Shown here piece by piece: positions 45,561-59,176 of a DNA stretch of 64,000 nt. Made by a program: the position numbers and the translations under genes. How positions within the stretch are numbered: the stretch's first letter is position 1; every line of letters begins with the position of its first letter. The notes beneath the pieces are model-generated. The model was not told the origin of the DNA. It was given only the letters and a program-made list of their open reading frames with translations, and did no database searches. Where the stretch lies: assembly GCA_025667525.1 (NCBI GenBank), contig CM046878.1, positions 83,782,196 through 83,846,195 on the forward strand. The letters run 5' to 3'. The DNA is from Glebionis coronaria (lineage: Eukaryota; Streptophyta; Magnoliopsida; Asterales; Asteraceae).

Positions 45561-46860
45561 CTATTGGTTCCTGAGTGTTAGCAGATATAGATATAGAATT
45601 ATCAGAATTGCTAACATTTTTGAGACCCTTAGATTTCCTACGTTTTCTAATGTGAGTTTTAGCACTAACAGGTTTTACTGTTCCAACTTTCTTAGGTTTT
45701 GGATTATTCGCGGGCACTACAGTGGGAGTAGACCTATTTAAAGGGCACTTGGTTCCTACAGTAGTGTTAGTGTTCCTAGTTAAAGGACACGCTTGTGTTT
45801 TGGTAGCCTTGGTACTCCTAGTTAAAGGGCACGCTTTCTTCGATGTAGTGGGAGTGATCCTAGTCAAAGGGCACGTATTTCCTACTATAGTGAAAGTTCT
45901 ACCAGTGGGGCGCCACATCCAGCCAACTTGGGTTAACACTTTCCCAGTCGGTTTCCATTCTAATCCATTTTTCCGGGCATACATCTCATTCACATGGTCA
46001 ATAAGGCAAGAATCATGACGACTAGAAAACATACATTCATTGCAATTCCAACATTTCAAATTAGAATTCACAATAGGCTTAGAACACTGCACAACCGCAG
46101 AGCCTTTAGGTTTAGCTACATGATTCTTTTTATTCAAAACAGAAATAACATTCCTAGGATGGGCTTCTACTTTCTTCTTCACTTGACTACTAGGTGGGGG
46201 CAAGATCCTATCATTCTTCTTGTTTCTCTTAAGCTTAGATCTTTGAGCCTTAGTAGTGGTGCTTACTCCTGTGGAAGGCAACACAGGAATATTAGAAGCT
46301 GGTTTTGATTCCGCCTTATCTTTAGTGACCAAAGTTTGAGGTGGTTTAGTCCTAGGGCCCTTGTTAAGTGGTGTGACGGCTATTAGGTTCCTTTTGAATG
46401 CACTAGAGGACGATGCTGAGATAGTGGCTGCGTTATCTACAACATTCTTACCTTTTAGAGTACGAAGTGTTTCCTTTAACTCAACCAAGACCAGATTTTT
46501 ATCACAAATTTGTTCCCTCAAATCAGATATTTCCACCGACTTTTGATTCAATTGTTCAATCAATGATTGATTCTGTGCAGTGGTATCAACACATGCGGGC
46601 TTTATAGAATCGAAGAGTCGTGTATTTTTCTGTTTTAAGTTATCAACTTTGGACAAAATCTTGGAAACTTGATTATCTAGATCAAGTTTAAAATTCTCAG
46701 CAGCCTCAAGTACGTTCACACAGTTAAGCTCCTTAGATTTCTCTATGTCTATCGGCAAAGATTTAGCAACTTTGTCACTTGGCTGACGCTGTTTTGATTG
46801 TAAATTCAATCGAAAATTCTTTTCAAAATTTGCATCATCGATATTAACACCTTCGAATGA
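45545..46860 (-). pseudogene. Copia gag, C-terminal half
   Basis: Continues gag on the low side of the gypsy insertion. Residues are mostly helical, with coiled-coil character (KILSKVDNLKQKNTRLFDSI), then low-complexity basic sequence, a CWNCNEC Cys pair, the WKPTGKV/WRPTGRTFT block, and four tandem 14-residue repeats containing CPLTR. The frame merges with pol after a one-base shift near 45545. The nested element's target duplication CGTTT (46861-46865) marks the break. Confidence 0.8.
45709..45876 (-). repeat. Four 42-bp tandem repeats encoding a CPLTR motif
   Basis: Units at 45835-45876, 45793-45834, 45751-45792 and 45709-45750, each 14 codons starting (T/A/K)CPL(T/N)R. The exact multiple of three keeps the frame. 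Confidence 0.85.
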
Positions 46861-46865
46861 CGTTT

Positions 46866-49800
46866 TGTGACAATCCGTGAATTTATGGTTGATATTTTAT
46901 TCTCAATATTTATTTGAAAACATTATTTTAATGTTACAATATGAACTCACATATTTTTGGGAAGAAATTTGGATTTACGTCTTGGAGTAGCATCGACTAC
47001 GTCTAAATCGGAGGATTCAACGTTGCGTGCTTACGTTTACATACATCGTCTTTGGTGACAGTCCGACATTTCAGAAAATAAATTTGTCCATGAATATTAT
47101 TTTGGAGTTTTAAATTTGAGTTAGTTCATAAACTCACAAATTTACGAGAAGAGATTAGGACTTACGATTTTATTTTAACATCCTTTACGACTAAACCGGA
47201 AACCTTAGGATTACGTATTTACGTTTTCGAACTCCGTTTTTGATGAGACAATTTTTATTGGATTCGTTTTGTGACGTTGATTCATAATTTATAAAAACGT
47301 TTTTCGTAAAACGACCCGAGGGCACGCAAATCGAGAAAACTAGAATCGAGGAATACCCGTAAACTAGTGAGATGGGACAAAATACATTGTCCCACCCCAC
47401 TAGCTTACATGGGGCGGCCAAAAACTTACCAACACCTTTAGGTGTCAAACTTTCTTTAACAAGTATTACACTTGTCCACTTTAGCTTACTAGTTAAGCTT
47501 ACCATCCAACAAAACTAGCAAACCAATACCACTTCTCATTTGCAACATGCAAAACCATCTCAAAACTCTCTCACCCTCCCTTGATTGCCGTCCCACCATC
47601 ATCATCAAACACCACCTTTCATACAAATTTTAACCATAAACATATGTTATAATTAACATATGTTAATCTCCATTCAAAAAGATGAAGATTGGTGCAACTT
47701 ATAACATCCAAGGAGGAGTATTCATGGTGTCTTGGGGCTGATTTTCCACAAGGTTTCTATGAAGAATGGTGGTCATGAAGGTGGTCTTGGTGCATCATAA
47801 GTTTCTCCATCCAAAACCATGTCAAACTCATAACCTACATCAAGTTGGTGGTATAAAGATTGTCCTCCTCATCTTCTTGTTAATTTGATTATGTAAACAT
47901 GTATTTTATTTCCTATTGTATATGTTTATGATGATTATATGATGATAAAAATGTTATGTGGGGATTTGTTGTTGATAAACATGATTAAAAAGGTGAAAAA
48001 CCATAAGAAACAAGGTTAAAATCTTGGTTAAATTTGATGGCTGTATAAAACAGTAAAGAACCATATGGTAATCTGATAAAATGATGAAGTAGAATGGATT
48101 TACAGTAAGCTAGGGTCTTGTACACATGTGAGAGTTGGCCATACAATGGAATCATTGTAATGAGTGAGATATGATCAAAACAAGTTTAGGGTATAAATCT
48201 GAAGTTACTGTTTTGGACGATTTTTAGAAAATATTTAGAAGATGACTCAACAGTAGCTATAGAAGAGTTAAATGTAGCACATATCATGTAGTTTATGTGA
48301 TAAAAATTTGAGCTTCTATCTCCATATAGAACTCAAGATATGGCAGTTTTGGTGAAAGTGAAGATAAAAATCAGATTTTTGGAAAATAAAGAATAATACT
48401 ATTATATAAGCATTCAAAATTTAATAGTATAAAATGTAAAATAAAAACCCACTAACTTATGGATTTTATTTACATAAGTATGTAAAAGGTTAAATAAGTG
48501 GACATTTTATAAAAATGGTAACTTGTTAAGTTTTATAAGTTATAAAACTATAAACTTGATTTTTACGACTTTTTCGGCTATCGCCGTAAAATTAACGTTT
48601 TTGTTAAATAAAACTTAGATGGTTGGACCCGTCTAATGAAAACTTTATAAAACTTATATACTGATATATAGACATGTATAACAAGTAAAAACCGATAAAA
48701 CCCGAACTATAGGGCATACGGACATTAACGAGCTAAGTAAACATATTGGACTAATACTTGGGCTAATAATTGGACTAAATAAGATAAACACCCATAAAAA
48801 GAACTTATTGGGCTTAACCCATTTGGGCCCAACTTGAAAGTGTATGTACTGTAATATAAGTACAAAATGGATTAAAATAAGTTAAATAACTTATAATAAG
48901 TTTATTGGACTTAAAATACATAAATAGGTAAAACTAGTAAACTAGTATAAACGTTACCGACACATAACACTAAAATGAGTAAACGAGAATATGTAAACCC
49001 ACTTGATCATCATATATAAATAATCATCATATGTATACATAATTGATATTTTTATAAAGTCATTGGACAAACGTCTAAGACCGAGTATTATTTGTCTAGG
49101 TTTCCGTGATTGAAGCACGTACCGTACGTCTGAATTGCCGATCACCCGCCTTCCCATATCAACGTGAGTTCATAGCCTCACACTCTTTTAAATGTTTTTA
49201 TAAATGTTTTATAAACCCGCGAGGGAGATAACATGTTAGTTTTTATAAAATAGGACACCATTTGTCCCGATTGTTTGTTTATTGATTTTTGGACCCGAAT
49301 GATTGAATGACCCGATTGTATGACCCTATAAATGATTAAAGGACCCGATAGATGAAATCAAATGGATTATTAAAGTTAGGTTATGTCACTAAAAGTCCCA
49401 TTAGCATGAATTGTGAACTACCGGGAGTTGGTAGACGCTTATGCATTTAATAGTACTATTTGGGGACGATCACCCCAGTTCGCGCCTTGACGGTTGATCC
49501 CCGTCGTGCCACATTGATTGGTAAGCGAATTTATGTATGAGAAGATTTCCATAGCGTGACCTTTGTGACGACACGCTACTTTAGATGGGCAAAATTTGGT
49601 ATCGGGTTAGCTACCCGTTTTGGTTTTAGTAAGGTAACAATGTCATGCGGCTTATAATAATCCAATCACCGAAATATTACTAGACGCTCCGAATTACGAT
49701 GTATTGCCTGACTAGCAATACAGGGTCATACTATTGATATTATGTTTGTATTTTGGTTTTTATAACCATATTCATATAACGGTTTTATTTAATCTATACA

Positions 49801-50318
49801 ACGTTGCAAAACGTATTGTATGGTGTTTTTAACGACAATGATTCGTATAATGATTTTTAAGGCAAATGCCTATATTATGATTTTCGATAAAGATTTGTAT
49901 AAAATGACTTTGGCTATTTTATGGCCTATTAAAATTATTTGTACAAAATGATTTCAGTAATAATTTTATACTGATATTATATTGATGGATTTTATCAAAC
50001 TCTATGAATTCACTCGGCGTTATCGCTGACCTTTTCTTTTAACATGTCTTATCTCAGGTACTTGAAGGTAATTCTCGGGAAGACAACAAGAATTCATGGC
50101 CCGCACTTAAACAACATTTTTCCATTCAAATAATTTGTAAAATTTTGTATGAAATATAATGACTTGGGACCGATGTAACTTTGATGTTTATGAATGGAAA
50201 TGATTTATTATTAAACGACGCGACTTTTATGCGTTGTCTATGATGTGAGTAATGTGCTATCCCGTAACACCAACTAGTCTTCCGCTGTACTGAGTTGTAT
50301 AAATTTGGGGGTGTTACA
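46866..50318 (+). repeat. 5' LTR of the gypsy element
   Basis: 3453 bp, TG...CA ends. Ends at ggtgttaca just before the primer site. No proteins; the small minus-strand frame at 47191-47505 recurs in the other LTR and is not a gene. Confidence 0.95.
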
Positions 50319-50320
50319 GT

Positions 50321-50335
50321 TTGGTACCAGAGCTC
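50321..50335 (+). other. Primer-binding site of the gypsy element
   Basis: TTGGTACCAGAGCTC, two bases after the 5' LTR. It resembles the plant initiator tRNA-Met site TGGTATCAGAGC. Confidence 0.75.
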
Positions 50336-53300
50336 TCGTTATAGAGAACGAAAGATTTTTAAAACCAAGGTTTTGAATAAAACTTTTCAAAATCTTTTAA
50401 CTATAAACATTTTTCTAAAAATGTCTAAAAATCTTTTGACTATAACGGTGCTGAAGAATTCCCGAGTTACCGACAAGGCCAAGACTGAGAAGTGTTATTT
50501 TAATATATATATAACTTGGATTATATATATATTTGATGTAATTTTATTACATGATTGTTTGATGATTACTTTGATATTTATACGAGGTATTTATACGACG
50601 TCGATTGTCACAAGAAACCCTAACTCCCCTAGTAAATTAATCTAAGCTATTCTCGTAGGAATTCTAGCTATCCTAGATCTAAACCAAGTTGTGGATATTT
50701 ATGATCCCAACAAATGGTTGATATTCGTAGAAATGTAGATATTAGTTGATTGGGATATTGGAAAAGAATTGGCGAGATTTAAAACTGATATCGATGTCAT
50801 GACGATCTTTCCTTATAGAGTGGAGTTTGACAAAACGTTACCACCTAGAAAGATGTCATCTGATTCGTTGTCATCCAATTCTTAAATTGAAATCGAAAGG
50901 GTGAATGTTGCACTTGAGGCTGTCATTGGAACCATTACCCAAAAGCCTCATGAACTAGTACCTTTCCGAGAAGTCTAGTTGAATGATTAAGTCATGTTAT
51001 ATTAATGACTCATTTGATAATTGTTGTTGTAAGAACTAATAGGATTGGAATTAAGTGTTGATTCATATCGAGCTTTTATTGCCCTTTAAAGGTGTAAGAA
51101 TAAGATTGAAAGTATTGGAATATGAGATAGGATATTGCCTTGAGTATGAGTTGATTAAAACTTGAATAAAGTAAAATTTAATCCGTATGGAATATGAGAT
51201 TGATAAGAGGAAGTCGTTAAGTTCTGTGACTGAATTATAAGGTTTTACTTGATTGTTGATTCGTGTTAAGTGTTGTTCCTAGGCCATTGCCCACTAATGA
51301 GGATGCCCAGTGTCCAAGAAATAAATTGAAGAAATCTTCTTCTGAATTGAGACCGATGGATCTTCTGGGACATGTGGAACACCTAATGACCCTTGTAGAT
51401 TAGTATTCATTGTGGTGTCTTTTAAAAATCCCTAACTTAACTGAGACATCAGTTGGTAGGATGAGTTCTGAGAATTGTATGACATAGTGACACGTAATGT
51501 GTTACGGTACAATTTTTACTTGTTTGTGATTAATGAAAAAGACTACCTTTGATTGCTAATTTCTACATGTATCGATGTTATCTATCTTTTCTTACTTCTT
51601 CCTAATGCTCGCATTAGTGATGCAACCATTGAACAAGTACTCATCTCGATTTGAGTTATGATTGCGAACTATTCTTTTTGAGTGCCATCGAGATCATGAA
51701 CCTCATGATTATTTGGCTAAAGCTCATTTCCTATCATATTGTAGTTAGTTCTTGGTGAACAAGCTTTCATCACTCTTTCGCAGATCACTCATTGTTTTTA
51801 TAGGACAAAACATTATCCATTGAGAAAAACTGAATTTTCATCACTGAAAGGATTATTTAAAATGAGATTTATAAGTGATTGATATCAAAATAAAGATGTT
51901 TATGAAAAGCTTTGGAAACTTAATTATTTCCATAAACAAAGAAATCTTTGTAAATATATTTTTGATTCTTATTTAAGAATTAAGCATGAAAATGTTTTTA
52001 TTATAAACATGATGATAAAATTTTGACGAACTGAGTATTGCATCGTTGATCTTGAAATTGTATATAGTTGCGCGCCTACATACAATTTGGAATGGACTAT
52101 GCAAGACTGATTAGTAGTCACCATAAAACTAATGAATAAACACTACATTTTCTTTGAGGATTGTGAAAGATTAAAAATTTTAATGAGATCTGCAAGAAGT
52201 GAAAAATAAGGACATAATGTTAGGGACACCTACATATGTGCCTGTAGCATCTATTCTTCTAAGTCGAATTTACTCATCTGTGGAATTTGTCTTATTTGAC
52301 AAATTGATATTCCGTTCTTGTCCAATTCTCCCGTAGTGAGATTCTTAGGAAAAGTATTTGATTATCGAGTGTTGATACCCGACTGGATGTATCGACGTTC
52401 ATATCATTTCTTTTGATTAGATTTCACATTTGAATGACCTGGGTAACGATCCGAGGAGCTTTCGAATGCGTACTCAAATTATGAAAACATGGGATATATT
52501 CATATTCGTTAAATGTTTTCGTCTGTATTGAAATTCTCTCGCATAGATTATGCATTGACCTTACTCTTTTAAGGTTAGTTATGTCTCCTGAATTTGCGAA
52601 GGATTATGAGATATCATTAGACTTTTGAGAAGTTCACATCTTATCGACGGCAACGAAACTGGAAAGTTGATAGTGCCAGTAGAATGGATTGATTGATTAT
52701 GACATGACGATATTGTCTTAATTGATGGGAACTTGGATTGAATTCCCCTAAATGATAAGATGTTGATTATCAAAAGTGATCTAAATAATTCTTGATGGAT
52801 GACTTAGAATTATACCATGAATGGTTGTGAATTAGTCATAGATATTGTAATCTAAAAGAACCTAATATGAATGTATTAAAAGATGTTTATGTTATCTAAA
52901 CTTTAGGAGGTATTTGATAAATTACCTAGACTTTTGCCATTAAGGCAAGTTGAAATTAGTATTGATTATATTCCTGGTGCTGCACTTGTGGCTTGTACAC
53001 TATACGTCAGCACCATCTAAATTAAAGGAATTACCGTACAACTGAGAAAGTTGTCGGAGAAAGATTTTATTATACCAAGCCTGTCATCCTGAAGAGCTAT
53101 GGTGTTATCTTTCCTTATATTTATAGATTACTGTGACTGAGTAAATTGACAATCGAAAACGATATCCATAACTCGAAATGGAAGAATTGTTCGATCATTT
53201 ACAAGGTTCTAGCAAATTTGATCCATGGCATGGTTATCATCAACTTCGCATATGCGAAAGAGATTATCTATTCCAATCATCACATCCCGAACTTGTGATG

Positions 53301-55704
53301 AACGTTATGAGTTTCACGTGATGTTGTTTGGATTGACAATGCACATGTAGTATTCATAATTATGATGAATCACGTGTGTAGGCTGTAATTTGATAAATTC
53401 ATGCTCGTGATCATTAAGAACTACATGTTTGTTTATCAGAATAAGAATGAGTTAATAATTATTTATAGACTGCCCTGAATTGGCCGAACAGTGTAAACCT
53501 GAACCTTGAATAATTAACACGTGATTAAAGACTTGAACCTTTACATGATTAGACTATGTGATTAAAAGGATAATGGAATATAAATTGACTCTTCAAAAAT
53601 TAAGAGCCCTTTTAAGACTTTGGATTTTACCAAAAAGAAATGGAAATATGTTTTGACAAATGTTTTAACAAAGGATTTTAAGGGATTATTCCCTTATACA
53701 CAAACCATTTAACTAAACTTCTGTTTAGGGGTAAATGTTTGTGTATACTTCTAGACAACTTAAGAAGAATTGAGGAATTATATAATTTATGACTTGAAAT
53801 TTGAAACGAAAATTTTTGCTTTTCCACTAAGAAAATTTTGACCAAAGTATAAACAAAAGTTTTTCGAACATTTACGAATCTTATTAATTATTTTCGATAA
53901 ATCAACGAAAATCTTGTTAATTAAACTCAAATTTATTTTGAACATTCTATATAATTGGTCGAACTAAGAAATTTAAAACTTTTACGTTTACGTTTCATAA
54001 AAATTGAATAATAATTATTTAATTAATTATAATAATTACCGATGCTTTAGAACGACAGATTGAGTAAAACAGATAAAAATGATAGTTGAGAAGAAACTAA
54101 AACTCAGAAAATGTGAAGAAATAATTTTTGAATAAATACGGTTGTGATATTTATTTCATCAGGAAGGTGAACGTAATTACTGACGCATAATATAGAAAGA
54201 ATATCTGAGTGAATTGTGGACATGATAATTATATCATCATGAGAAGTGAATATAGATACCGATGCATTATGTAGAAAAGATAAAGAACCAGTTAGGACAT
54301 GTTCCTTAATAATGAAGGTGCAAAATAAATTGTCGAACAAGATAAAAATAGCCGATGATTGTAAAAAGGATAACATAGATAATAAAAGGGGTTCGCGGCT
54401 AATGTGAACCATTAAAATTTAGAAGCCGATAGCGTTAAATGATTAAAAGTCCATTTGTGATTGTCTAAATATGGAGGATTATGAAATATAGTTATGTTGG
54501 AATTTGTAAGTATAAGTATTATATGTATGTCATTTTTGACTAAAAGTATCCTTGTCTGAATAAGTTGTACTAATGACAATTATGAAGGCAGACATCGCCT
54601 CATACATTAGTAAACGTCTAGCTATTGCAAAGGTCATCATCTGAATTTAATTCGATTTGGGTCATCATCGACAGACTGACCAAATCTGCTAATATCATTC
54701 TCGTTAATGATAAATGCAAAAGAGTTATGTAAACATAGCATGCCTGTATCGATCATCTATATCAAGATCCTCGCTTCGCATCGAATTTCTAGAGATTTTC
54801 TCAGAAATCATTGAGAACGAACCTTGATGAGAGTACTATGTACCACCCCAAATCGAAGGGACGAGGTAAAGTAACGATACAAGGTAATATAAGTGTTGTT
54901 TTGTGTTTGAATGATTGACCTTTGGTAATGAACCGTATAACCGTTTTACTTTGGAAAGATTATCATTGATAATCATCGCATTAGGATTGAGATTGAATCT
55001 TGTTAGGATCTAGATATTAGAGCATCTGTAAGCAGGAGTTGAGATGAAGATACCCGACAAACACCCATTGTGAGTTGGACATGTCTTTTAGGTTTAAGGT
55101 TTCCTATAATGGCGAACCTAACCTTACAAAATACCCGACCCGCGAGACCTGAAATGATTGTTGAGATTAGGATCTGATTATTGACAGCCGGTAGTGGGCA
55201 AGAGGTTATGTGAATGTGGAATGTAGATCTTGAAGTGCCAAATGGGTAGCGAAGTTATGCCACAATTTTTAACCTTGGAAAAAAAATGAATTCATGATCT
55301 GACAAATCATGGGATATAAGTCCCCGTTGTATGGGACCATTGAGATGGTATAAAAGATTGGTTTGAAAGGCATATAAGCTGGATCTACCCTAGGACTTCA
55401 AGAACCGCGTGAATTATGTTTCGTAAATCGAACTTGATGGAATATCTATCAAGTGAAATTCTGATTATTCTTAGTAGAGCTTAGATCGGCGAAAAGTTGC
55501 ATTCATCAGAAACCCGTGAACATCATGGATAGAGAAAGTAAGTCAACATTAAGCCTGATCTTATTCCCGTAGTTATGTTTGATGAAACTCGCGTATTGTA
55601 ATTGAACTTGTGAGAAAAGACCGAATGTGGAGGAAATACCCACATGGCTTTAACTCTATAAGAAGCGAGTAGTAAGATGATCTTTGAGGACAAAGATCCT
55701 GTTT
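50336..55704 (+). pseudogene. Degenerate gypsy gag-pol interior
   Basis: All frames are full of stops. Recognisable scraps are reverse transcriptase near 53170-53300 (LFDHLQGSS.FD..HGYHQLR) and integrase near 54645-54880 (IWVIVDRLTKSA, then MPVSII and STMYHPKSKG). An integrase C-terminal/chromodomain-side scrap lies near 55490-55620 (KLHFIRNP). The order RT before integrase fits Ty3/gypsy, and the phrases resemble Tekay-type chromoviruses. No gag could be made out. It cannot encode working proteins. Confidence 0.75.
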
Positions 55705-55716
55705 AGGGGTAAATGC
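55705..55716 (+). other. Polypurine tract of the gypsy element
   Basis: AGGGGTAAATGC directly before the 3' LTR. The same phrase 'taggggtaaatg' also occurs internally at 53726-53737. Confidence 0.7.
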
Positions 55717-58700
55717 TGTGACAATCCGTCAATTTATGGTTGATATTTTATTCTCAATATTTATTTGAAAACATTATTTTAATGTTACAATATGAACTCA
55801 CATATTTTTGGGAAGAAATTTGGATTTACGTCTTGGAGTAGCATCGACTACGTCTAAACCGGAGGATTCAACGTTACGTGCTTACGTTTACATACACCGT
55901 CTTTGGTGACAGTCCGACATTTCAGAAAATAAATTTGTCCATGAATATTATTTTGGAGTTTTAAATTTGAGTTAGTTCATAAACTCACAAATTTACGAGA
56001 AGAGATTAGGACTTACGATTTTATTTTAACATCCTTTACGACTAAACCGGAAACCTTAGGATTACGTATTTACGTTCTCGAACTCCGTTTTTGATGAGAC
56101 AATTTATATTGGATTCGTTTTGTGACGTTGATTCATAATTTATAAAAACGTTTTTCGTAAAACGACCCGAGGGCACGCAAATCGAGAAAACTAGAATCGA
56201 GGAATACCCGTAAACTAGTGAGATGGGACAAAATACATTGTCCCACCCCACTAGCTTACATGGGGCGGCCAAAAACTTACCAACACCTTTAGGTGTCAAA
56301 CTTTCTTTAACAAGTATTACACTTGTCCACTTTAACTTACTAGTTAAGCTTACCATCCAACAAAACTAGCAAACCAATACCACTTCTCATTTGCAACATG
56401 CAAAACCATCTCAAAACTCTCTCACCCTCCCTTGATTTCCGTCCCACCATCATCATCAAACACCACCTTTCATACAAATTTTAACTATAAACATATGTTA
56501 TAATTAACATATGTTAATCTCCATTAAAAAAGATGAAGATTGGTGCAACTTATAACATCCAAGGAGGAGTATTCATGGTGTCTTGGGGCTGATTTTCCAC
56601 AAGGTTTCTATTAAGAATGGTGGTCATGAAGGTGGTCTTGGTGCATCATAAGTTTCTCCATCCAAAACCATGTCAAACTCATAACCTACATCAAGTTGGT
56701 GGTATAAAGATTGTCCTCCTCATCTTCTTGTTAATTTGATTATGTAAACATGTATTTTATTTCCTATTGTATATGTTTATGATGATTATATGATGATAAA
56801 AATGTTATGTGGGGATTTGTTGTTGATAAACATGATTAAAAAGGTGAAAAACCATAAGAAACAAGGTTAAAATCTTGGTTAAATTTGATGGCTGTATAAA
56901 ACAGTAAAGAACCATATGGTAATCTGATAAAATGATGAAGTAGAATGGATTTACAGTAAGCTATGGGTCTTGTACACATGTGAGAGTTGGCCATACAATG
57001 GAATCATTGTAATGAGTGAGATATGATCAAAACAAGTTTAGGGTATAAATCTGAAGTTACTGTTTTGGACGATTTTTAGAAAATATTTAGAAGATGACTC
57101 AACAGTAGCTATAGAAGAGTTAAATGTAAAACATATCATGTAGTTTATGTGATAAAAATTTGAGCTTCTATCTCCATATAGAACTCAAGATATGGCAGTT
57201 TTGGTGAAAGTGAAGATAAAAATCAGATTTTTGGAAAATAAAGAATAATACTATTATATAAGCACTCAAAATTTAATAGTATAAAATGTAAAATCAAAAA
57301 CCCACTAACTTATGGATTTTATTTATATAAGTATGTAAAAGGTTAAATAAGTGGACATTTTATAAAAATGGTAACTTGTTAAGTTTTATAAGTTATAAAA
57401 CTATAAACTTGATTTTTACGACTTTTTCGGCTATCGCCGTAAAATTAACGTTTTTGTTAAATAAAACTTAGATGGTTGGACCCGTCTAATGAAAACTTTA
57501 TAAAACTTATATACTGATATATAGACATGTATAACAAGTAAAAACCGATAAAACCCGAACTATAGGGCATACGGACATTAACGAGCTAAGTAAACATATT
57601 GGACTAATACTTGGGCTAATAATTGGACTAAATAAGATAAACACCCATAAAAAGAACTTATTGGGCTTAACCCATTTGGGCCCAACTTGAAAGTGTATGT
57701 ACTGATAATATAAGTACAAAATGGATTAAAATAAGTTAAATAACTTATAATAAGTTTATTGGACTTAAAATAGATAAATAGGTAAAACTAGTAAACTAGT
57801 ATAAACGTTACCGACACATAACACTAAAATGAGTAAACGAGAATATGTAAACCCACTTGATCATCATATATAAATAATCATCATATGTATACATAATTGA
57901 TATTTTATAAAGTCATTGGACAAACGTCTAAGACCGAGTATTATTTGTCTAGGTTTCCGTGATTGAAGCACGTACCGTACGTCCGAATTGCCGATCACCC
58001 GCCTTCCCATATCAACGTGAGTTCATAGCCTCGCACTCTTTTAAATGTTTTTATAAATGTTTTATAAACCCGCGAGGGAGATAACATGTTAGTTTTTATA
58101 AAATAGGACACCATTTGTCCCGATTGTTTGTTTATTGATTTTTGGACCCGAATGATTGAATGACCCGATTGTATGACCCTATAAATGATTAAAGGACCCG
58201 ATAGATGAAATCAAATGGATTATTAAAGTTAGGTTATGTCACTAAAAGTCCCATTAGCATGAATTGTGAACTACCGGGAGTTGGTAGACGCTTATGCATT
58301 TAATAGTACTATTTGGGGACGATCACCCCAGTTCGCGCCTTGACGGTTGATCCCCGTCGTGCCACATTGATTGGTAAGCGAATTTATGTATGAGAAGATT
58401 TCCATAGCGTGACCTTTGTGACGACACGCTACTTTAGATGGGCAAAATTTGGTATCGGGTTAGCTACCCGTTTTGGTTTTAATAAGGTAACAATGTCATG
58501 CGGCTTATAATAATCCAATCACCGAAATATTACTAGACGCTCCGAATTACGATGTATTGCCTGACTAGCAATACAGGGTCATACTATTGATATTATGTTT
58601 GTATTTTGGTTTTTATAACCATATTCATATAACGGTTTTATTTAATCTATACAACGTTGCAAAACGTATTGTATGGTGTTTTTAACGACAATGATTCGTA

Positions 58701-59171
58701 TAATGATTTTTAAGGCAAATGCCTATATTATGATTTTCGATAAGGATTTGTATAAAATGAATTTGGCTATTTTATGGCCTATTAAAATGATTTGTACAAA
58801 ATGATTTCAGTAATAATTTTATACTGATATTATATTGATGGATTTTATCAAACTCTATGAATTCACTCGGCGTTATCGCTGACCTTTTCTTTTAACATGT
58901 CTTATCTCAGGTACTTGAAGGTAATTCTCGGGAAGACAACAAGAATTCATGGCCCGCACTTAAACAACATTTTTCCATTCAAATAATTTGTAAAACTTTG
59001 TATGAAATATAATGACTTGGGACCGATGTAACTTTGATGTTTATGAATGGAAATGATTTATTATTAAACGACGCGACTTTTATGCGTTGTCTATGATGTG
59101 AGTAATGTGCTATCCCGTAACACCAACTAGTCTTCCGCTGTACTGAGTTGTATAAATTTGGGGGTGTTACA
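55717..59171 (+). repeat. 3' LTR of the gypsy element
   Basis: 3455 bp, collinear with the 5' LTR with scattered single-base differences and a few 1-bp indels. Followed by the target duplication CGTTT. Confidence 0.95.
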
Positions 59172-59176
59172 CGTTT

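Larger units (their letters stand above)
46866..59171 (+). mobile_element. Ty3/gypsy (chromovirus-like) element, near-identical LTRs, dead interior
   Basis: LTRs at 46866-50318 and 55717-59171 start TGTGACAATCCGT and end GGGGGTGTTACA. The 5-bp duplication CGTTT flanks the whole (46861-46865 and 59172-59176). A primer site (TTGGTACCAGAGCTC) follows the 5' LTR and a purine-rich AGGGGTAAATGC precedes the 3' LTR. By eye I count roughly 25-30 differences between the two ~3.45 kb LTRs (under 1%), so the insertion is recent. The 5.4 kb interior has no open frame longer than about 110 residues, only scraps of reverse transcriptase and integrase. It lies opposite to the copia element it interrupts and was probably mobilised by enzymes from an intact relative. 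Confidence 0.95.

Noticed and set aside
47191..47505. 104-residue minus-strand frame, present again at 56042-56356
   Set aside because: It lies in both copies of the gypsy LTR and has no domain; a frame chance-open in repeated DNA.
54104..54412. 102-residue minus-strand frame in the gypsy interior
   Set aside because: Antisense to degenerate pol and without domain similarity.
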